Of a DNA stretch of 64,000 bases, positions 40,365 through 49,749 are shown piece after piece (within the stretch, counting starts at the first letter, position 1; each line of letters opens with the position of its first letter). The translations under genes and the position numbers were made by a program. A model generated the notes under the pieces. The model was given only the letters and a program-made list of their open reading frames with translations, ran no database searches and had not been told where the DNA came from. Origin of the DNA: Streptococcus marmotae (GTDB lineage Bacteria > Bacillota > Bacilli > Lactobacillales > Streptococcaceae); NCBI RefSeq assembly GCF_001623565.1, contig NZ_CP015196.1, positions 1 through 64,000 on the forward strand. The letters are read 5' to 3'.

Positions 40365-41093
40365 CTCTAACACTTCCCTCCCAAGTCGTTCTATCCAAGC
40401 TACCGTTGCTATCTGGCTGGAAATATCTATATCTTTATCTCTAATATTTTTTAAATAAAATGGAATGCAATCATCAGTCAATTGCCCAATAGAGCTATTT
40501 TTACTTGATGTAATGGACACTGTCTTAGCCCCCAGAATGTGAAATTGTTCTTGGAGTTGAAGAATCTCCTTTGTTTCTCCAGAAATAGTTAAAAAAATTA
40601 CTACAATTTTTTCGTTCTGATTCCTTTCTGAAATTGCTCGTATTGGAAAAAAAGGATCTGTTATCGCAAAACTCATTTTACCTATATTAGCAAAATATCT
40701 TGAACCGTACAATGCAATGCTTGAAGAATTTCCAACACCGATAAATATAATTTGATTTGCTAAATAAAGTTGTTCCGCAATTTTCTGAGCAATCTGATTG
40801 TATTCATCTGAATAAAAAGATTCAAAAAAATGCAACAACTCAAAACTATTCTTTTTCAACTGAAACGACCCACGTCTCGACTCTGCATACTGTTTCAACA
40901 TAATCTTAAATTCAGAATAGCCTTCACAACCTGTTTTTTTACAAAATCGTAATATAGTAGCTGTCGAAACATGTGTTGCCTCTGCTAGCTCTCTAATTCT
41001 CATGAACGGAACGGCTTCTAAATTTTTGATTATATATTCATAAATTTCGTGTTCCAATTCATTAAATGATGTTAAAATTTCATAGTCAAACAT
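40344..41093 (-). CDS. RpiR-family transcriptional regulator
   Basis: 249 aa: N-terminal RpiR helix-turn-helix (about residues 1-75, MRIRELAEATHVSTATILRFCKKTGCEGYSEFK) and a C-terminal SIS sugar-phosphate-binding domain (IIFIGVGNSSSIALYGSRYFANIG, VIFLTISGETKEILQL). It sits upstream of and in line with the EIIBC-GH5-GH1 operon but has its own terminator, so it probably senses the sugar phosphate and controls that operon. RBS spacing is poor (AAAGG about 15 nt from ATG). Confidence 0.9.
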   Translation of the reverse strand: MFDYEILTSFNELEHEIYEYIIKNLEAVPFMRIRELAEATHVSTATILRFCKKTGCEGYSEFKIMLKQYAESRRGSFQLKKNSFELLHFFESFYSDEYNQIAQKIAEQLYLANQIIFIGVGNSSSIALYGSRYFANIGKMSFAITDPFFPIRAISERNQNEKIVVIFLTISGETKEILQLQEQFHILGAKTVSITSSKNSSIGQLTDDCIPFYLKNIRDKDIDISSQIATVAWIERLGREVLEIQQSVK

Positions 41094-41346
41094 ACACTAA
41101 ATACTAGACCTTTCTTGTACAAACATCTTTTTAAAATTAATTCATTGTCATTATACCACAAAGATCAGACAAAGATATGAAAACAGTAGCTCACTAGAAC
41201 TCCTGTCTTCTTAACTTTTATTTCTTCTTTGATTAATACACCCATTTATTGTTGTCCACGATAAACGTTTTTACCAATCTTTTTCCAATATAGGCTACGT
41301 ACGATAATTTTCGCCCCAAGCAGCTACTCCCTCATTCTCTGTCACC

Positions 41347-41619
41347 CTATAAAAGGTACGTAAGCCGTACTAGTCTCTCTTTTTCTCCATAATCCTCTAA
41401 ATCATAACCATACTTCTTAGCATTTATGTGCAGACAAAAAAAGCCAATAAGGTACCCATCTTCCTGATCAAGTATTGCGACCGGATACCTATCCCTATCT
41501 TTTTTTGACATTTCAATAATATTTTGGGGAGTATCGGTATGCGTACTGTCACATAAAGAATAGGACTGCAATAAACGGCCATGTTCAATTTCATGATACA
41601 AGGATAGTGTCACCATCAT
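41347..41619 (-). pseudogene. Truncated GNAT acetyltransferase
   Basis: The 90-residue frame matches only the N-terminal half of a GNAT enzyme (TPQNIIEMSKKDRDRYPVAILDQEDGYLIGFFCLH, then EKERLVRL, where the acetyl-CoA strand should begin). It ends before the Q/RxxGxG/A acetyl-CoA loop, and no frame downstream restores it. It lies 22 bp after the ArsC-like gene. I take it as a broken gene at the end of the serC operon. Confidence 0.65.
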
Positions 41620-41641
41620 TAGCTCATTTATCTTTCTTCTC

Positions 41642-41995
41642 TTACAACCCTAGTGCTCTATACTCTGTTCGATAACCAATCTGCAGGATTTTGCCGTCCT
41701 GAATGAGTAAAGGGCGCTTGATGAGCATACCGTCATTTGCTAGTAGGTCCAAGGCTTGATCGACTGTCAACTGGTCAAATTTGTCTTTTAACCCAAGAGC
41801 ACGATAGCTATTGCCAGAGGTATTGAAATATTTCTTGAGCTCAAGCCCCGTCGCTTCCATCCACTCTTTTAACTGACTCGCTTTGGGTGGATTGGTTTTA
41901 ATATCAATCGCCTCAAATGCAAGTCCCAGAGCTTGTAACTCAGCCTTGGCTGCTCGACAGGTTGAGCATTTTGGGTATTCATAAAATGTTAACAT
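41642..41995 (-). CDS. Spx/ArsC-family thioredoxin-fold protein (YusI-like)
   Basis: 117-aa single-domain protein with CSTC redox motif at residues 10-13 (YPKCSTCRAAKAEL) and the family end KRPLLIQDGKILQIGYR. It resembles YusI/ArsC-like reductases more than Spx itself, which binds RNA polymerase. The substrate is unknown. Its start overlaps the end of ogt by 7 bp, giving translational coupling. Confidence 0.88.
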   Translation of the reverse strand: MLTFYEYPKCSTCRAAKAELQALGLAFEAIDIKTNPPKASQLKEWMEATGLELKKYFNTSGNSYRALGLKDKFDQLTVDQALDLLANDGMLIKRPLLIQDGKILQIGYRTEYRALGL

Positions 41996-42492
41996 GTATT
42001 GTCCTCTTTTTTCATTGATGATTCATGGGCGAGTAGCCAAATTTTCTTCTCAAGACCCGCCGCGTAGCCTGTCAATTGCCCCTTACTACCTACTACTCGG
42101 TGGCAAGGAATCAGAATCGCAATCGGATTTTTCCCCACCGCACCACCGACTGCTTGACCAGAAGCCATACCCAAGCGCTTGGCAATTTGACCATAGGTCA
42201 TGGTCTGCCCACCGGGGATTTCTTGTAGCACTTGCCAAACAGTTTCTTGAAATGGTGTGGCAGGAACGTCCAGCGCTAAAGTGGAAACATCAACTGTCCG
42301 ACCAGCAAAATAATCATCTAACAAGGAGACGGCTTGTCTTAGGACAGGGTGTTCTGTCATGATTGGTTTTTCTGTGATACCACGTTCAAAATGCTGTTGA
42401 TTCTCAAACCAAATACCGCGTAATCCTTTATCTGTTGCAATGATAGACAGCTCCCCTAGCGGTGATGAATACAGGCATTTATAGTACATCAT
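41989..42492 (-). CDS. ogt: Methylated-DNA--protein-cysteine methyltransferase
   Basis: Suicide repair protein removing O6-alkyl groups from guanine. The acceptor Cys130 is in NPIAILIPCHRVVG; the helix-turn-helix region FQETVWQVLQEIPGGQTMTYGQIAKRLG precedes it. The 167-aa length fits Ogt. Two adjacent ATGs open the frame, both within the 3' end of the upstream DUF6440-like gene; no strong RBS, so coupling is likely. Confidence 0.95.
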   Translation of the reverse strand: MMYYKCLYSSPLGELSIIATDKGLRGIWFENQQHFERGITEKPIMTEHPVLRQAVSLLDDYFAGRTVDVSTLALDVPATPFQETVWQVLQEIPGGQTMTYGQIAKRLGMASGQAVGGAVGKNPIAILIPCHRVVGSKGQLTGYAAGLEKKIWLLAHESSMKKEDNTC

Positions 42493-42682
42493 CTTGGAAT
42501 TTCTTATTGATGTTTGGCTTTCCTTCTGGATTCAACAAGGGACGCAATTCCTCATCCCCTAGACGGAGATACTCGACACCAGTTTCCTTATCAACCCAGA
42601 GGGCTGTAATGAGATTCACTTGAAAGACTTCAAAGCGTTCTTTTAATTCTTTCACATATTCTTTTCGTTCTTGTTTATCCAT
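42479..42682 (-). CDS. DUF6440-like small protein
   Basis: 67-aa soluble protein. The segment RFEVFQVNLITALWVDKETGVEYLRLGDEELRPLLNPEGKP resembles DUF6440, whose hallmark is VDKETGVxYL...LxPLLxxxGKP. Function unknown. TAATG joins it to the end of serA, and its own end overlaps ogt, so it belongs to the serC operon. Confidence 0.75.
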   Translation of the reverse strand: MDKQERKEYVKELKERFEVFQVNLITALWVDKETGVEYLRLGDEELRPLLNPEGKPNINKKFQDDVL

Positions 42683-43866
42683 TAGTTTTTCCTACCTTCG
42701 ATGATACGAACCTTGACAATATTCTCATCACTTTCAAATTGCTCAGCAAGTGCCTTGATTTTTTCCTTATCTGCCTCATCCAAGTCAAGCATAGTGTAAG
42801 CATAATCACCTTTCGAACGATTTAAGATATTGTCAATATTGATATTTAAGCTAGATACAGCTGTCGAAATCTTAGCCACCATATTTGGCACATTTTTATT
42901 GATCAAGGTAATCCGAAATGGTGTTGATAAGGCTTGGTGCATATTTGGGAAATTAACCGAGTTCGTAATTTCTCCTGTTTCCATAAAACGACGAATGGTC
43001 TGACCAGCCGCAATGGCACAGTTTAGCTCAGCTTCCTCTGTTGAACCACCAACATGGGGGAAAACTGTAATGTGGGGCTTGTTGAGTAAGTCTTCTGTTC
43101 CGAAATCTGTCACATAGTGACCAACAACTCCTGTTGCAATAGCATCAAACAAGTCCTGATGATTCACCAATTCTCCACGAGCAAAGTTGATAATGGTCGT
43201 TCCTTTTTTCATCATCGCAAATGCTTGCGCATTGAACAAGTCACGTGTCTGTTCCGTTAGCGGTACGTGAACTGTGATGTAATCTGACTGCGCAAAAATC
43301 TCCTTCAAATCAGCAACACGTTTGACATGGCTTGAAATGCTCCATGCAGTTTCAACCGATACGTAAGGATCGTAGCCCAAAACGTTCATTCCCAAACGGC
43401 GAGCATCATTTGCTATTCTGGCTCCAATGGCACCTAGTCCAATGACACCAAGAGTTTTCCCTGTAATTTCTGTTCCTGCAAAGGCTTTTTTCCCAGCTTC
43501 AATCTGTTTTGGCACATCATCACCTGATAGAGTGTTGGTCCATGCGCTAGCGCTAATATAGTCACGCGCAGAGAGTAAAATAGAGGCTAGAACTGCTTCT
43601 TTTACCGCATTAGCATTGGCTCCCGGTGTGTTAAAAACGACAATTCCTTGGGCTGTTGCTTCTTCGATTGGAATGTTGTTGGTTCCTGCACCTGCACGAG
43701 CAATCGCTTTTAGATTCTCAGGAAAAGCAACACCATGTAAATTTTCAGAGCGAATAATAAAAGCATCTGGATTAGCTGCCTGATCTCCATCAATCTGAAA
43801 TTGATTTCCCAGTTCTTTCAAGCCAATTTGATTAATATTGTTAAAAGTTCGTACACTAAATACCAT
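42682..43866 (-). CDS. serA: D-3-phosphoglycerate dehydrogenase, short form with ACT
   Basis: First enzyme of serine synthesis, oxidising 3-phosphoglycerate with NAD. The 394-aa protein has the 2-hydroxyacid dehydrogenase core (GRAG-type substrate loop as ARAGAGTNNIP, NAD motif GVIGLGAIGARIANDARRLGM, HVPLTEQTRDLFN, NFARGELVN, and HVGGSTEEAE with the catalytic His) and a C-terminal ACT domain from about residue 320. It is separated from serC only by a GNAT gene. Confidence 0.95.
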   Translation of the reverse strand: MVFSVRTFNNINQIGLKELGNQFQIDGDQAANPDAFIIRSENLHGVAFPENLKAIARAGAGTNNIPIEEATAQGIVVFNTPGANANAVKEAVLASILLSARDYISASAWTNTLSGDDVPKQIEAGKKAFAGTEITGKTLGVIGLGAIGARIANDARRLGMNVLGYDPYVSVETAWSISSHVKRVADLKEIFAQSDYITVHVPLTEQTRDLFNAQAFAMMKKGTTIINFARGELVNHQDLFDAIATGVVGHYVTDFGTEDLLNKPHITVFPHVGGSTEEAELNCAIAAGQTIRRFMETGEITNSVNFPNMHQALSTPFRITLINKNVPNMVAKISTAVSSLNINIDNILNRSKGDYAYTMLDLDEADKEKIKALAEQFESDENIVKVRIIEGRKN

Positions 43867-43920
43867 GTTATTTCCTAAAAGGGAGTGGCTATCCCCATTC
43901 CCTTCTCTTTCTATTCTTTT

Positions 43921-44481
43921 TTAGTCATTTCTTCCTAGCAACCAGCGGTCATCTTCTGCAATTTCCTGATACAAACTGGTTTCTTGCTTACTTTTTATTT
44001 TCTGATAGGCTAAGCGCTCCCCGTCAATTGGAACTTTCCCACAATAGACAAAGCCTAATTTTTCCAAGATATGCTGCATGGGCAGATTTTTTTCATGGGT
44101 GTCGCATCGAAAATCTGGACCCTTTTGTCCTTCAATCAGGCCCTGTAAAAAGGTCTGAATGATTTGTTGCCCACGAAACTGTTGCGCAACTGCTATGCGG
44201 TGAAAAGTGGTGTAGATAAAATTATTGTGCTGCCATTTTCCGTCATAAATCTCGTTATAGGCTGGTTCATTACCGACTTGGACAGCTGTATAGGCTGCTA
44301 CCTGTCCCTCTACAATTGCCACATAGCCACGACCTGATAAAATATCCTCAAAGACATCCTCCTGACTTGGATAGACTCCTTGCCACTGGCTACTACCCGA
44401 TTGGTCTAAAAAATCACGAGCATCTTGAAAAATCTGACAAATCGCAGTCACTTCATTGGGGTGAGCAAGTCGAATTTCCAT
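43921..44481 (-). CDS. GNAT family acetyltransferase in the serine operon
   Basis: 186-aa GNAT protein with the acetyl-CoA loop in FHRIAVAQQFRGQQIIQTFLQGL and the C-terminal CDTHEKNLPMQHILEKLGFVYCG strand. The acceptor substrate is unknown. TAATG links it to serC, and serA follows 54 bp later, the usual streptococcal serC-GNAT-serA layout. Confidence 0.9.
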   Translation of the reverse strand: MEIRLAHPNEVTAICQIFQDARDFLDQSGSSQWQGVYPSQEDVFEDILSGRGYVAIVEGQVAAYTAVQVGNEPAYNEIYDGKWQHNNFIYTTFHRIAVAQQFRGQQIIQTFLQGLIEGQKGPDFRCDTHEKNLPMQHILEKLGFVYCGKVPIDGERLAYQKIKSKQETSLYQEIAEDDRWLLGRND

Positions 44482-45572
44482 TAGGCATTCTCCTCTTCAA
44501 ATTTCTTCATAAAGGCAATCAGATCAACCACTCCTTGGCGGGGAAAAGCGTTATAAAGACTAGCTCGCATACCGCCGACTGAACGGTGACCCTTGATATT
44601 TTTAAAACCTGCTGCGGTCGCTTCTTTGACAAATTTTGCATCAAGTTCTGGACTTGGCGATACAAAAGGAATGTTGGCTACCGAACGTTCTTCAACCTTG
44701 CGCACTGGATTCGTGTAAAAGGCTGATTGGTCAATGTAATCGTACAAAAGGCCTGATTTTTCACGGTTGAGTTTTTCCATTTGGTCGACCCCACCGATTT
44801 CCTTGACCCATTCAAAGACGAGTTTCGAAATGTAGATAGAATAAGCTGGTGGTGTATTGTAGAGCGATTCATTTTCCGCTTGAATGCGGTAATCCAACAT
44901 GCTTGACAAGACTGGCTCATCATTCAAGAAATCCTCACGGACAATCACGACTGTCACACCTGCAGGACCAATGTTTTTCTGCGCACCTGCATAAATCATG
45001 GCAAAATCTTCCACACGATAGCGAGCTGCCAAAATATTGGATGACATGTCTGCAATGACTGGGACACCATTGGTATCTGGAATCGTATAAACAGCTGTTC
45101 CTTCAATGGTATTGTTGGTGGTCAAGTGGACATAGGCTGCCTCAGGGTCGATTGTATTCTTATCAAAACTTGGCAGTTCTGCGTAGGTAATGTCTTCTGT
45201 CGAGCCCAGTAAAATCGGCTCAAAAGCGATTGTTTTAGAGAGTTTGACTGCTTCTGTATAAGCTTTTTTCCCCCATGAACCACCTGCTAGATAATAGGCT
45301 TTCTTGCCACGAGCAAAATTAAGTGGAATCATGGTAAATTCAAGCGAAGCGCCGCCTTGTAAGAACAAAACTTTATAGTTGTCTGGAATGTCCATTAACT
45401 CTCGCAAAGTCGCTTCAGCTCCCTTGATAATGTCATCAAACTCCTTGGAGCGATGCGACATCTCTAATACACTCATCCCTGAGCTTTTGTAATCCAGTAA
45501 TTCAGCCTGTGCTTTTTCTAAGACAGGGGTGGGCAATACTGCAGGACCTGCAGAAAAATTATAGATTGTCAT
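44481..45572 (-). CDS. serC: Phosphoserine aminotransferase
   Basis: PLP-dependent transaminase making phosphoserine from 3-phosphohydroxypyruvate and glutamate. The PLP lysine is in [25 protein letters not shown] opens the protein and [12 protein letters not shown] ends it. Two adjacent ATGs are possible; AGGAGG spaces best to the second. First gene of the serC-GNAT-serA-DUF6440-ogt-arsC-like transcript; the promoter TGATATAAT is at 45605-45613. Confidence 0.97.
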   Translation of the reverse strand: MTIYNFSAGPAVLPTPVLEKAQAELLDYKSSGMSVLEMSHRSKEFDDIIKGAEATLRELMDIPDNYKVLFLQGGASLEFTMIPLNFARGKKAYYLAGGSWGKKAYTEAVKLSKTIAFEPILLGSTEDITYAELPSFDKNTIDPEAAYVHLTTNNTIEGTAVYTIPDTNGVPVIADMSSNILAARYRVEDFAMIYAGAQKNIGPAGVTVVIVREDFLNDEPVLSSMLDYRIQAENESLYNTPPAYSIYISKLVFEWVKEIGGVDQMEKLNREKSGLLYDYIDQSAFYTNPVRKVEERSVANIPFVSPSPELDAKFVKEATAAGFKNIKGHRSVGGMRASLYNAFPRQGVVDLIAFMKKFEEENA

Positions 45573-45604
45573 CATACTCCTCCGACATAAAAAAGATTTT
45601 GTTT

Positions 45605-45613
45605 ATTATATCA
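45605..45613 (-). promoter_or_regulatory. Extended -10 promoter of serC operon
   Basis: Minus strand TGA-TATAAT (45605-45613), 33 bp before the serC start, no convincing -35. Confidence 0.65.
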
Positions 45614-45752
45614 CAAATTTTCAGACAATTCCATCATTTTCCCCTACCTTAGACCAGTTATTTGCCTTTTGAGAATAAGAAAACACGAGACAGAAAAAAT
45701 CCTAGCCTCGTTCAAACTTATTAACGTGTCTGAAATGGTAACTTCTAGCTCA

Positions 45753-46613
45753 CTAGAGCCCATGATAGAGATCATAGACTTCTTGCTTTTTGAGTTGATA
45801 GCGCTTGGCTACTTCCTTTATTGCTTGATTGGGCTTATGACCAGCCGCAATCAGCTTATCCACCTCTACTACTAGATTTCCTTTATCTGCTACAAGGACC
45901 TCATCTTCTGCGTAACCCGCTACGATAATTAGACATTCACCTTTTAAAGGATTTTCTGAAATAGAGGACACAACTTCACTAATCTGTCCACGTTGGTATT
46001 CTTCATACAGTTTTGTCAATTCACGAACCACAACCACAGAGCGATTTCCATAGACAGCCTGCATATTTTCCAAAGTCGCTTTGACCCGATGTGGTGATTC
46101 GTAGAAAATTTGTGTTTCTGGATAATGCTTTTTCTCTTCAAAAAATGCTTTTTGCTGACCAGATTTCCGTGGCAAAAATCCATAAAAAATATGCGGTTGA
46201 GGCGCTAGACCAGAAGCAATCAAAGCTGTAATCCCAGCCGATGCCCCCGGCAGTGCAACAACTGGAATGTTTTCTGCAATCGCGGCTTTGACCAAATCAT
46301 GCCCTGGATCTGAGATACTTGGAAGTCCCGCATCTGACACCTGAGCGATTGATTGACCGGAACGCAACATGTCGAGTAAGATGGGAATTTTTTCGTAGGC
46401 ATTATGCTCATGAAAGGAAATCTGCCGCGTCTCAATCTCAAAATGTTTCAGCAAAAGTCCTGTATTACGTGTGTCTTCTGCCGCAATACTATCGACCTCT
46501 TTTAGAACTCCAATCGCTCGAAAGGTCATATCCTGAAGATTACCAATCGGTGTCGGAACAAGGTATAGGGTGCCATAGGGCAGGGAGTGTTTGACTGATT
46601 TTTGAATCTGCAT
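45753..46613 (-). CDS. rsmI: 16S rRNA 2'-O-methyltransferase RsmI
   Basis: Methylates C1402 ribose of 16S rRNA. 286 aa of the tetrapyrrole-methylase fold: GTLYLVPTPIGNLQDMTFRA, AAEDTRNTGLLLKHF, SDAGLPSISDPGHDLV, and PGASAGITALIASGL. Last gene of tmk-holB-yabA-rsmI, 2 bp after yabA. Confidence 0.97.
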   Translation of the reverse strand: MQIQKSVKHSLPYGTLYLVPTPIGNLQDMTFRAIGVLKEVDSIAAEDTRNTGLLLKHFEIETRQISFHEHNAYEKIPILLDMLRSGQSIAQVSDAGLPSISDPGHDLVKAAIAENIPVVALPGASAGITALIASGLAPQPHIFYGFLPRKSGQQKAFFEEKKHYPETQIFYESPHRVKATLENMQAVYGNRSVVVVRELTKLYEEYQRGQISEVVSSISENPLKGECLIIVAGYAEDEVLVADKGNLVVEVDKLIAAGHKPNQAIKEVAKRYQLKKQEVYDLYHGL

Positions 46614-46615
46614 AG

Positions 46616-46933
46616 TTACTCTCTATTCAATAATTCTTCACAAAACAGACATGGCTCAACGCTATCCGCACGTTGACCATAAAAGCCTGAGCAAATATGA
46701 AAGCCATCGTCATAGATACTTTTCAAATTTTCTTTTCCAAAATTGGCTGTCCGATTCTGTTCACGGTCTTCTTTTTCTAGGCGTTCCCGTAATTTGGAAT
46801 TCTCTAAGCGTAGCGCAGCATTTTCTTCGATGACCCCTCGCAAGTGTTTCTTAATCGCATCAACTTCTGCAATCGTAACCAGTAAGTTGTTTGAAAAACC
46901 TTCTAGGGCATCAAAAATCTCTTTCTTATCCAT
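46616..46933 (-). CDS. yabA: Replication initiation control protein YabA
   Basis: 105 aa: N-terminal leucine-zipper-like coiled coil (about residues 1-60) that tetramerises, and a C-terminal zinc site with HICSGFYGQ and [10 protein letters not shown]. It inhibits DnaA and binds DnaN in B. subtilis. It is cotranscribed with holB, 3 bp apart. Confidence 0.95.
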   Translation of the reverse strand: MDKKEIFDALEGFSNNLLVTIAEVDAIKKHLRGVIEENAALRLENSKLRERLEKEDREQNRTANFGKENLKSIYDDGFHICSGFYGQRADSVEPCLFCEELLNRE

Positions 46934-46936
46934 TCT

Positions 46937-47842
46937 CTATCCTTTCACTTGTTTTTCTGTTGCTAATACCCAATATTCTAAGGCGTTTTGTAAGCTAACA
47001 TTGCTTTGCCATTGCCGGCGTGCTAGTTGTAGATGTTCTAAGTATATCAAGACATGTGGCTCTCTCATTCGATCTGCTAATAGGAGGGTAAGCAAATCTA
47101 GCAACCTTGCCTGTTCTCCTTTTTCACCAACGAGGCGTACCAAGACACCTATCTGCAGATAGGCTTGATCAGACTGAGTCAGCAGCAGGTCGAGCCATTT
47201 TTTAGCGAATGTTAGTAGATCCAAAAAAGGTTTATGGCTGGCCAATTGTTTCGCTTCTTCGATATTTTCGACCAGACGAGCAATCAACTGGGCCTGCGTT
47301 TTTAACAAGCCTTCTTCTTCCAACAACCGCTCTAAAATTGGTACATTTTTGGGAAAAGTCACTAACTGTGCCCGGCTTTTGATGGTTGGTAAAACGGCTT
47401 GCTCCTGACTGGTCAATAAAAAAATATGACTGTCACTCTGAGGCTCTTCTATCACTTTCAAGAGAGAATTGGCAGCATTTGGATGCATTTTTTCCGCATC
47501 ACGAATAATAAAGACCTGTTGAGTAGACTCAAAACCAGACTGTGAAAATTGCTTGACCAGATCTCGAATGGTCTCTGTCTTAATCGTATTGCCCTGGGGA
47601 CGGATAATTGTCACATCTGTAAACTCATCTTCTTCAATCAAGCGACAGGTTCGACAATGACCACAAGGAGCATATCCGTCCTTCTCCTCACAAAAAATCG
47701 CCTGACTCAGAAAGATAGCCATTTCAAAACTCGCAAAATTACCTGAAAAGAGATAGGCATGCGCTAACCGTTCTTGTTGCAAAACCAGTTGAAAAGACTG
47801 GAATAACTGAGGTTGTAGTCGTTGTAATTCTTCTTTTTTCAT
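46937..47842 (-). CDS. holB: DNA polymerase III subunit delta'
   Basis: Clamp-loader subunit. 301 aa with the DnaX-like AAA fold lacking a working Walker A, and the four-cysteine zinc module (FCEEKDGYAPCGHCRTC). NSLLKVIEEP and HIFLLTSQEQAVLPTIKSRAQ are the conserved sensor-1 and SRC-like regions (the latter here SRAQ, so the arginine-finger Cys is replaced). It lies 3 bp after tmk. Confidence 0.95.
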   Translation of the reverse strand: MKKEELQRLQPQLFQSFQLVLQQERLAHAYLFSGNFASFEMAIFLSQAIFCEEKDGYAPCGHCRTCRLIEEDEFTDVTIIRPQGNTIKTETIRDLVKQFSQSGFESTQQVFIIRDAEKMHPNAANSLLKVIEEPQSDSHIFLLTSQEQAVLPTIKSRAQLVTFPKNVPILERLLEEEGLLKTQAQLIARLVENIEEAKQLASHKPFLDLLTFAKKWLDLLLTQSDQAYLQIGVLVRLVGEKGEQARLLDLLTLLLADRMREPHVLIYLEHLQLARRQWQSNVSLQNALEYWVLATEKQVKG

Positions 47843-47845
47843 CGT

Positions 47846-48478
47846 TTATCTAAAAAAGCGGTCATAGATAGCAGTATAGGCTGCCTCTACCACTTTCTCC
47901 ACATTCTCAGAAGCATCAATCTTCACCACACGCTCTGCTTCCTTGTCTACAATCGTTAAATACCCTTTTCGCACACGCTCGTGCAAATCCAAGGTTTCCA
48001 TATCCAGTCGATCAACATCCCGATGCTTGTTTCGAGCAATCCGAGCCAGTCCTTCTTCGACATCAATATCAAAATAGAGGGTCAAATCTGGCTTGATACC
48101 GTCTGTAGCATACTGGTTTAACCAATCAATGGCTTCAATATCAAGCCCTCGGCCAAAACCTTGATAGGCAACAGAGGAGTCGATAAAGCGATCTACTAGT
48201 AACAGGGCGCCATCTTCTAAGGCTGGGATAATCCGCTCTTTCAAATGCTGGCGTCTTGCCGCAATGTAAAGCAATAATTCTGTCTTATCATCCATCGCTG
48301 TATTCTGAGGATTTAGGATAACCGAGCGAATTTCTTCTGCAATAGCCACACCGCCTGGCTCACGAGTCGTGATGACTTGCTTTCCTAATGCTTCCAAGCG
48401 AGGCACCAATTCTTGTAAGACCGTTGTCTTTCCTGCACCATCTGGTCCTTCCAATGTGATAAACATTCCTTGTGTCAT
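47846..48478 (-). CDS. tmk: Thymidylate kinase
   Basis: Phosphorylates dTMP to dTDP. 210 aa; P-loop [10 protein letters not shown] at residues 10-19, TTREPGG substrate loop, [16 protein letters not shown] and [20 protein letters not shown]. First gene of the tmk-holB-yabA-rsmI operon. Confidence 0.98.
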   Translation of the reverse strand: MTQGMFITLEGPDGAGKTTVLQELVPRLEALGKQVITTREPGGVAIAEEIRSVILNPQNTAMDDKTELLLYIAARRQHLKERIIPALEDGALLLVDRFIDSSVAYQGFGRGLDIEAIDWLNQYATDGIKPDLTLYFDIDVEEGLARIARNKHRDVDRLDMETLDLHERVRKGYLTIVDKEAERVVKIDASENVEKVVEAAYTAIYDRFFR

Positions 48479-48540
48479 ACGAATCCCCTACTTTATGATA
48501 TTCTTTGCGTTTCTCTTACTTGACTGTATAATCGTTCCAC

Positions 48541-48616
48541 TTTCACTTAGTCTTGGACAACATGTCGTAGGAATAACCGCAGTTGGGTCAGGCAAGCAAC
48601 AACCGACTAAGTGAAA
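48541..48616. repeat. 12-bp inverted repeat with internal hairpins
   Basis: TTTCACTTAGTC (48541-48552) is exactly inverted at 48605-48616. Inside, GACA/TGTC and GTTG/CAAC form two smaller hairpins, a three-armed fold without a T run. It lies between divergent tmk and the YitT gene. It could be a small mobile repeat or a structured leader of unknown function. Confidence 0.5.
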
Positions 48617-48679
48617 CAGAGTAACTACACTTCTTTTTATTCTACCAAAAAAGCCAGGAAAAAGCACTTTTTATTTGTC

Positions 48680-48708
48680 TTGTGAATCCGTTTTAAATCT
48701 GTTAGAAT
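48680..48708 (+). promoter_or_regulatory. Promoter of the YitT gene
   Basis: TTGTGA (48680-48685), 17 nt, TAGAAT (48703-48708) with TGT before it. Confidence 0.65.
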
Positions 48709-48738
48709 GAGAATAGGCGAAACGAAGGGAGACGGGCA

Positions 48739-49602
48739 ATGCTACGAGCCAAAAATCTTTTTTTTATTCTAATAGGAGCAGGGCTATTTTCTTTTGGTCT
48801 CTACTATTTAATTATTCCAAACCATCTCTATGAAGGCGGTGCAACGGGTATTAACCTCATCCTTTACTATCTGTTTGGGATTCAACCCTGGCTCATGAAT
48901 ATTCTCATCAATATTCCTCTGTTTATCATTGGTTGGAAAATTCTAGGAAAACGGACTCTCTATTACAGCCTAGTAGGCACACTTGGCGTAACTGCTTGGC
49001 TAGCCATATTTGAGCATATCCCTATTACCATTCCATTAGAAAATGACCTCATTTTAGTTGCTATTCTAGGAGGGATTCTTATGGGAGCTGGTCTGGGAAT
49101 AATTTTCAAGGCTGGGGGAACGACTGGAGGAAGTGACATTTTAGCCCGTATTGGTCACAAGTATACTTCTTATACGATTGGGCAAATTATCCTAGCTTTT
49201 GATATCTTTGTCTTAACCCTTACTATTCTGGTCTTTCATGATTTAAGAAATGTTCTCTATACGCTCATGATGGTCACCATTGTCTCCCGTGTGATTGACT
49301 TTATCAGCGACGGAAATTACGGAAGTAAAGGCGTTATGATTGTCTCTGAAAAATCACATGAGTTGGCGCAAGCGATTGACGAAAATATCGAACGTGGGAT
49401 TACACTGATTAAAGCACAGGGCTTTTATAGTCGAAAAGAGATTGATATGGTTTATTCCGTCATTTATAAAAGTCAGCTACAAGAAATGAAAGAACTAATC
49501 CACCGCATTGATCCCCATGCCTTCATCACAATTACGGATGCCCATGAAGTTTTAGGCGAAGGATTTACACTTGATAGCAATAAACAACCCTTTGAAAAAT
49601 AA
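48739..49602 (+). CDS. YitT family membrane protein (DUF161-DUF2179)
   Basis: 287 aa with five or six N-terminal membrane helices (GAGLFSFGLYYLIIPNHLYEGGATGINLILYYLFG, the DUF161 signature, and GAGLGIIFKAGGTTGGSDIL) and a soluble C-terminal DUF2179 domain from about residue 200 (GVMIVSEKSHELAQAIDENIERGITLIKAQG). Function not established. RBS AGGGAG. Convergent with the CBS-ACT gene through a shared terminator. Confidence 0.9.
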   Translation: MLRAKNLFFILIGAGLFSFGLYYLIIPNHLYEGGATGINLILYYLFGIQPWLMNILINIPLFIIGWKILGKRTLYYSLVGTLGVTAWLAIFEHIPITIPLENDLILVAILGGILMGAGLGIIFKAGGTTGGSDILARIGHKYTSYTIGQIILAFDIFVLTLTILVFHDLRNVLYTLMMVTIVSRVIDFISDGNYGSKGVMIVSEKSHELAQAIDENIERGITLIKAQGFYSRKEIDMVYSVIYKSQLQEMKELIHRIDPHAFITITDAHEVLGEGFTLDSNKQPFEK

Positions 49603-49726
49603 GAATGTGCCATTCATTCAAATCGAATAGCTTTTCTATTCCTTTCAAACTAATCTATAAGAGAAGTGTACTCGCTATTTAGTATGACAACTCTCGCTGT
49701 CTCTAGAGTACCGATTATCCTAACAG

Positions 49727-49749
49727 AAAAAGAGCACGTTGCTCTTTTT
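49727..49749. terminator. Shared terminator of YitT and CBS-ACT genes
   Basis: AAAAAGAGCA (49727-49736) pairs with TGCTCTTTTT (49740-49749), overlapping the stop of the CBS gene. Confidence 0.85.

Noticed and set aside
41220-41346. Continuation of the GNAT gene in another frame
   Set aside because: A short frame reading VTENEGVAAWGENYR exists, but it does not resemble the missing acetyl-CoA half.
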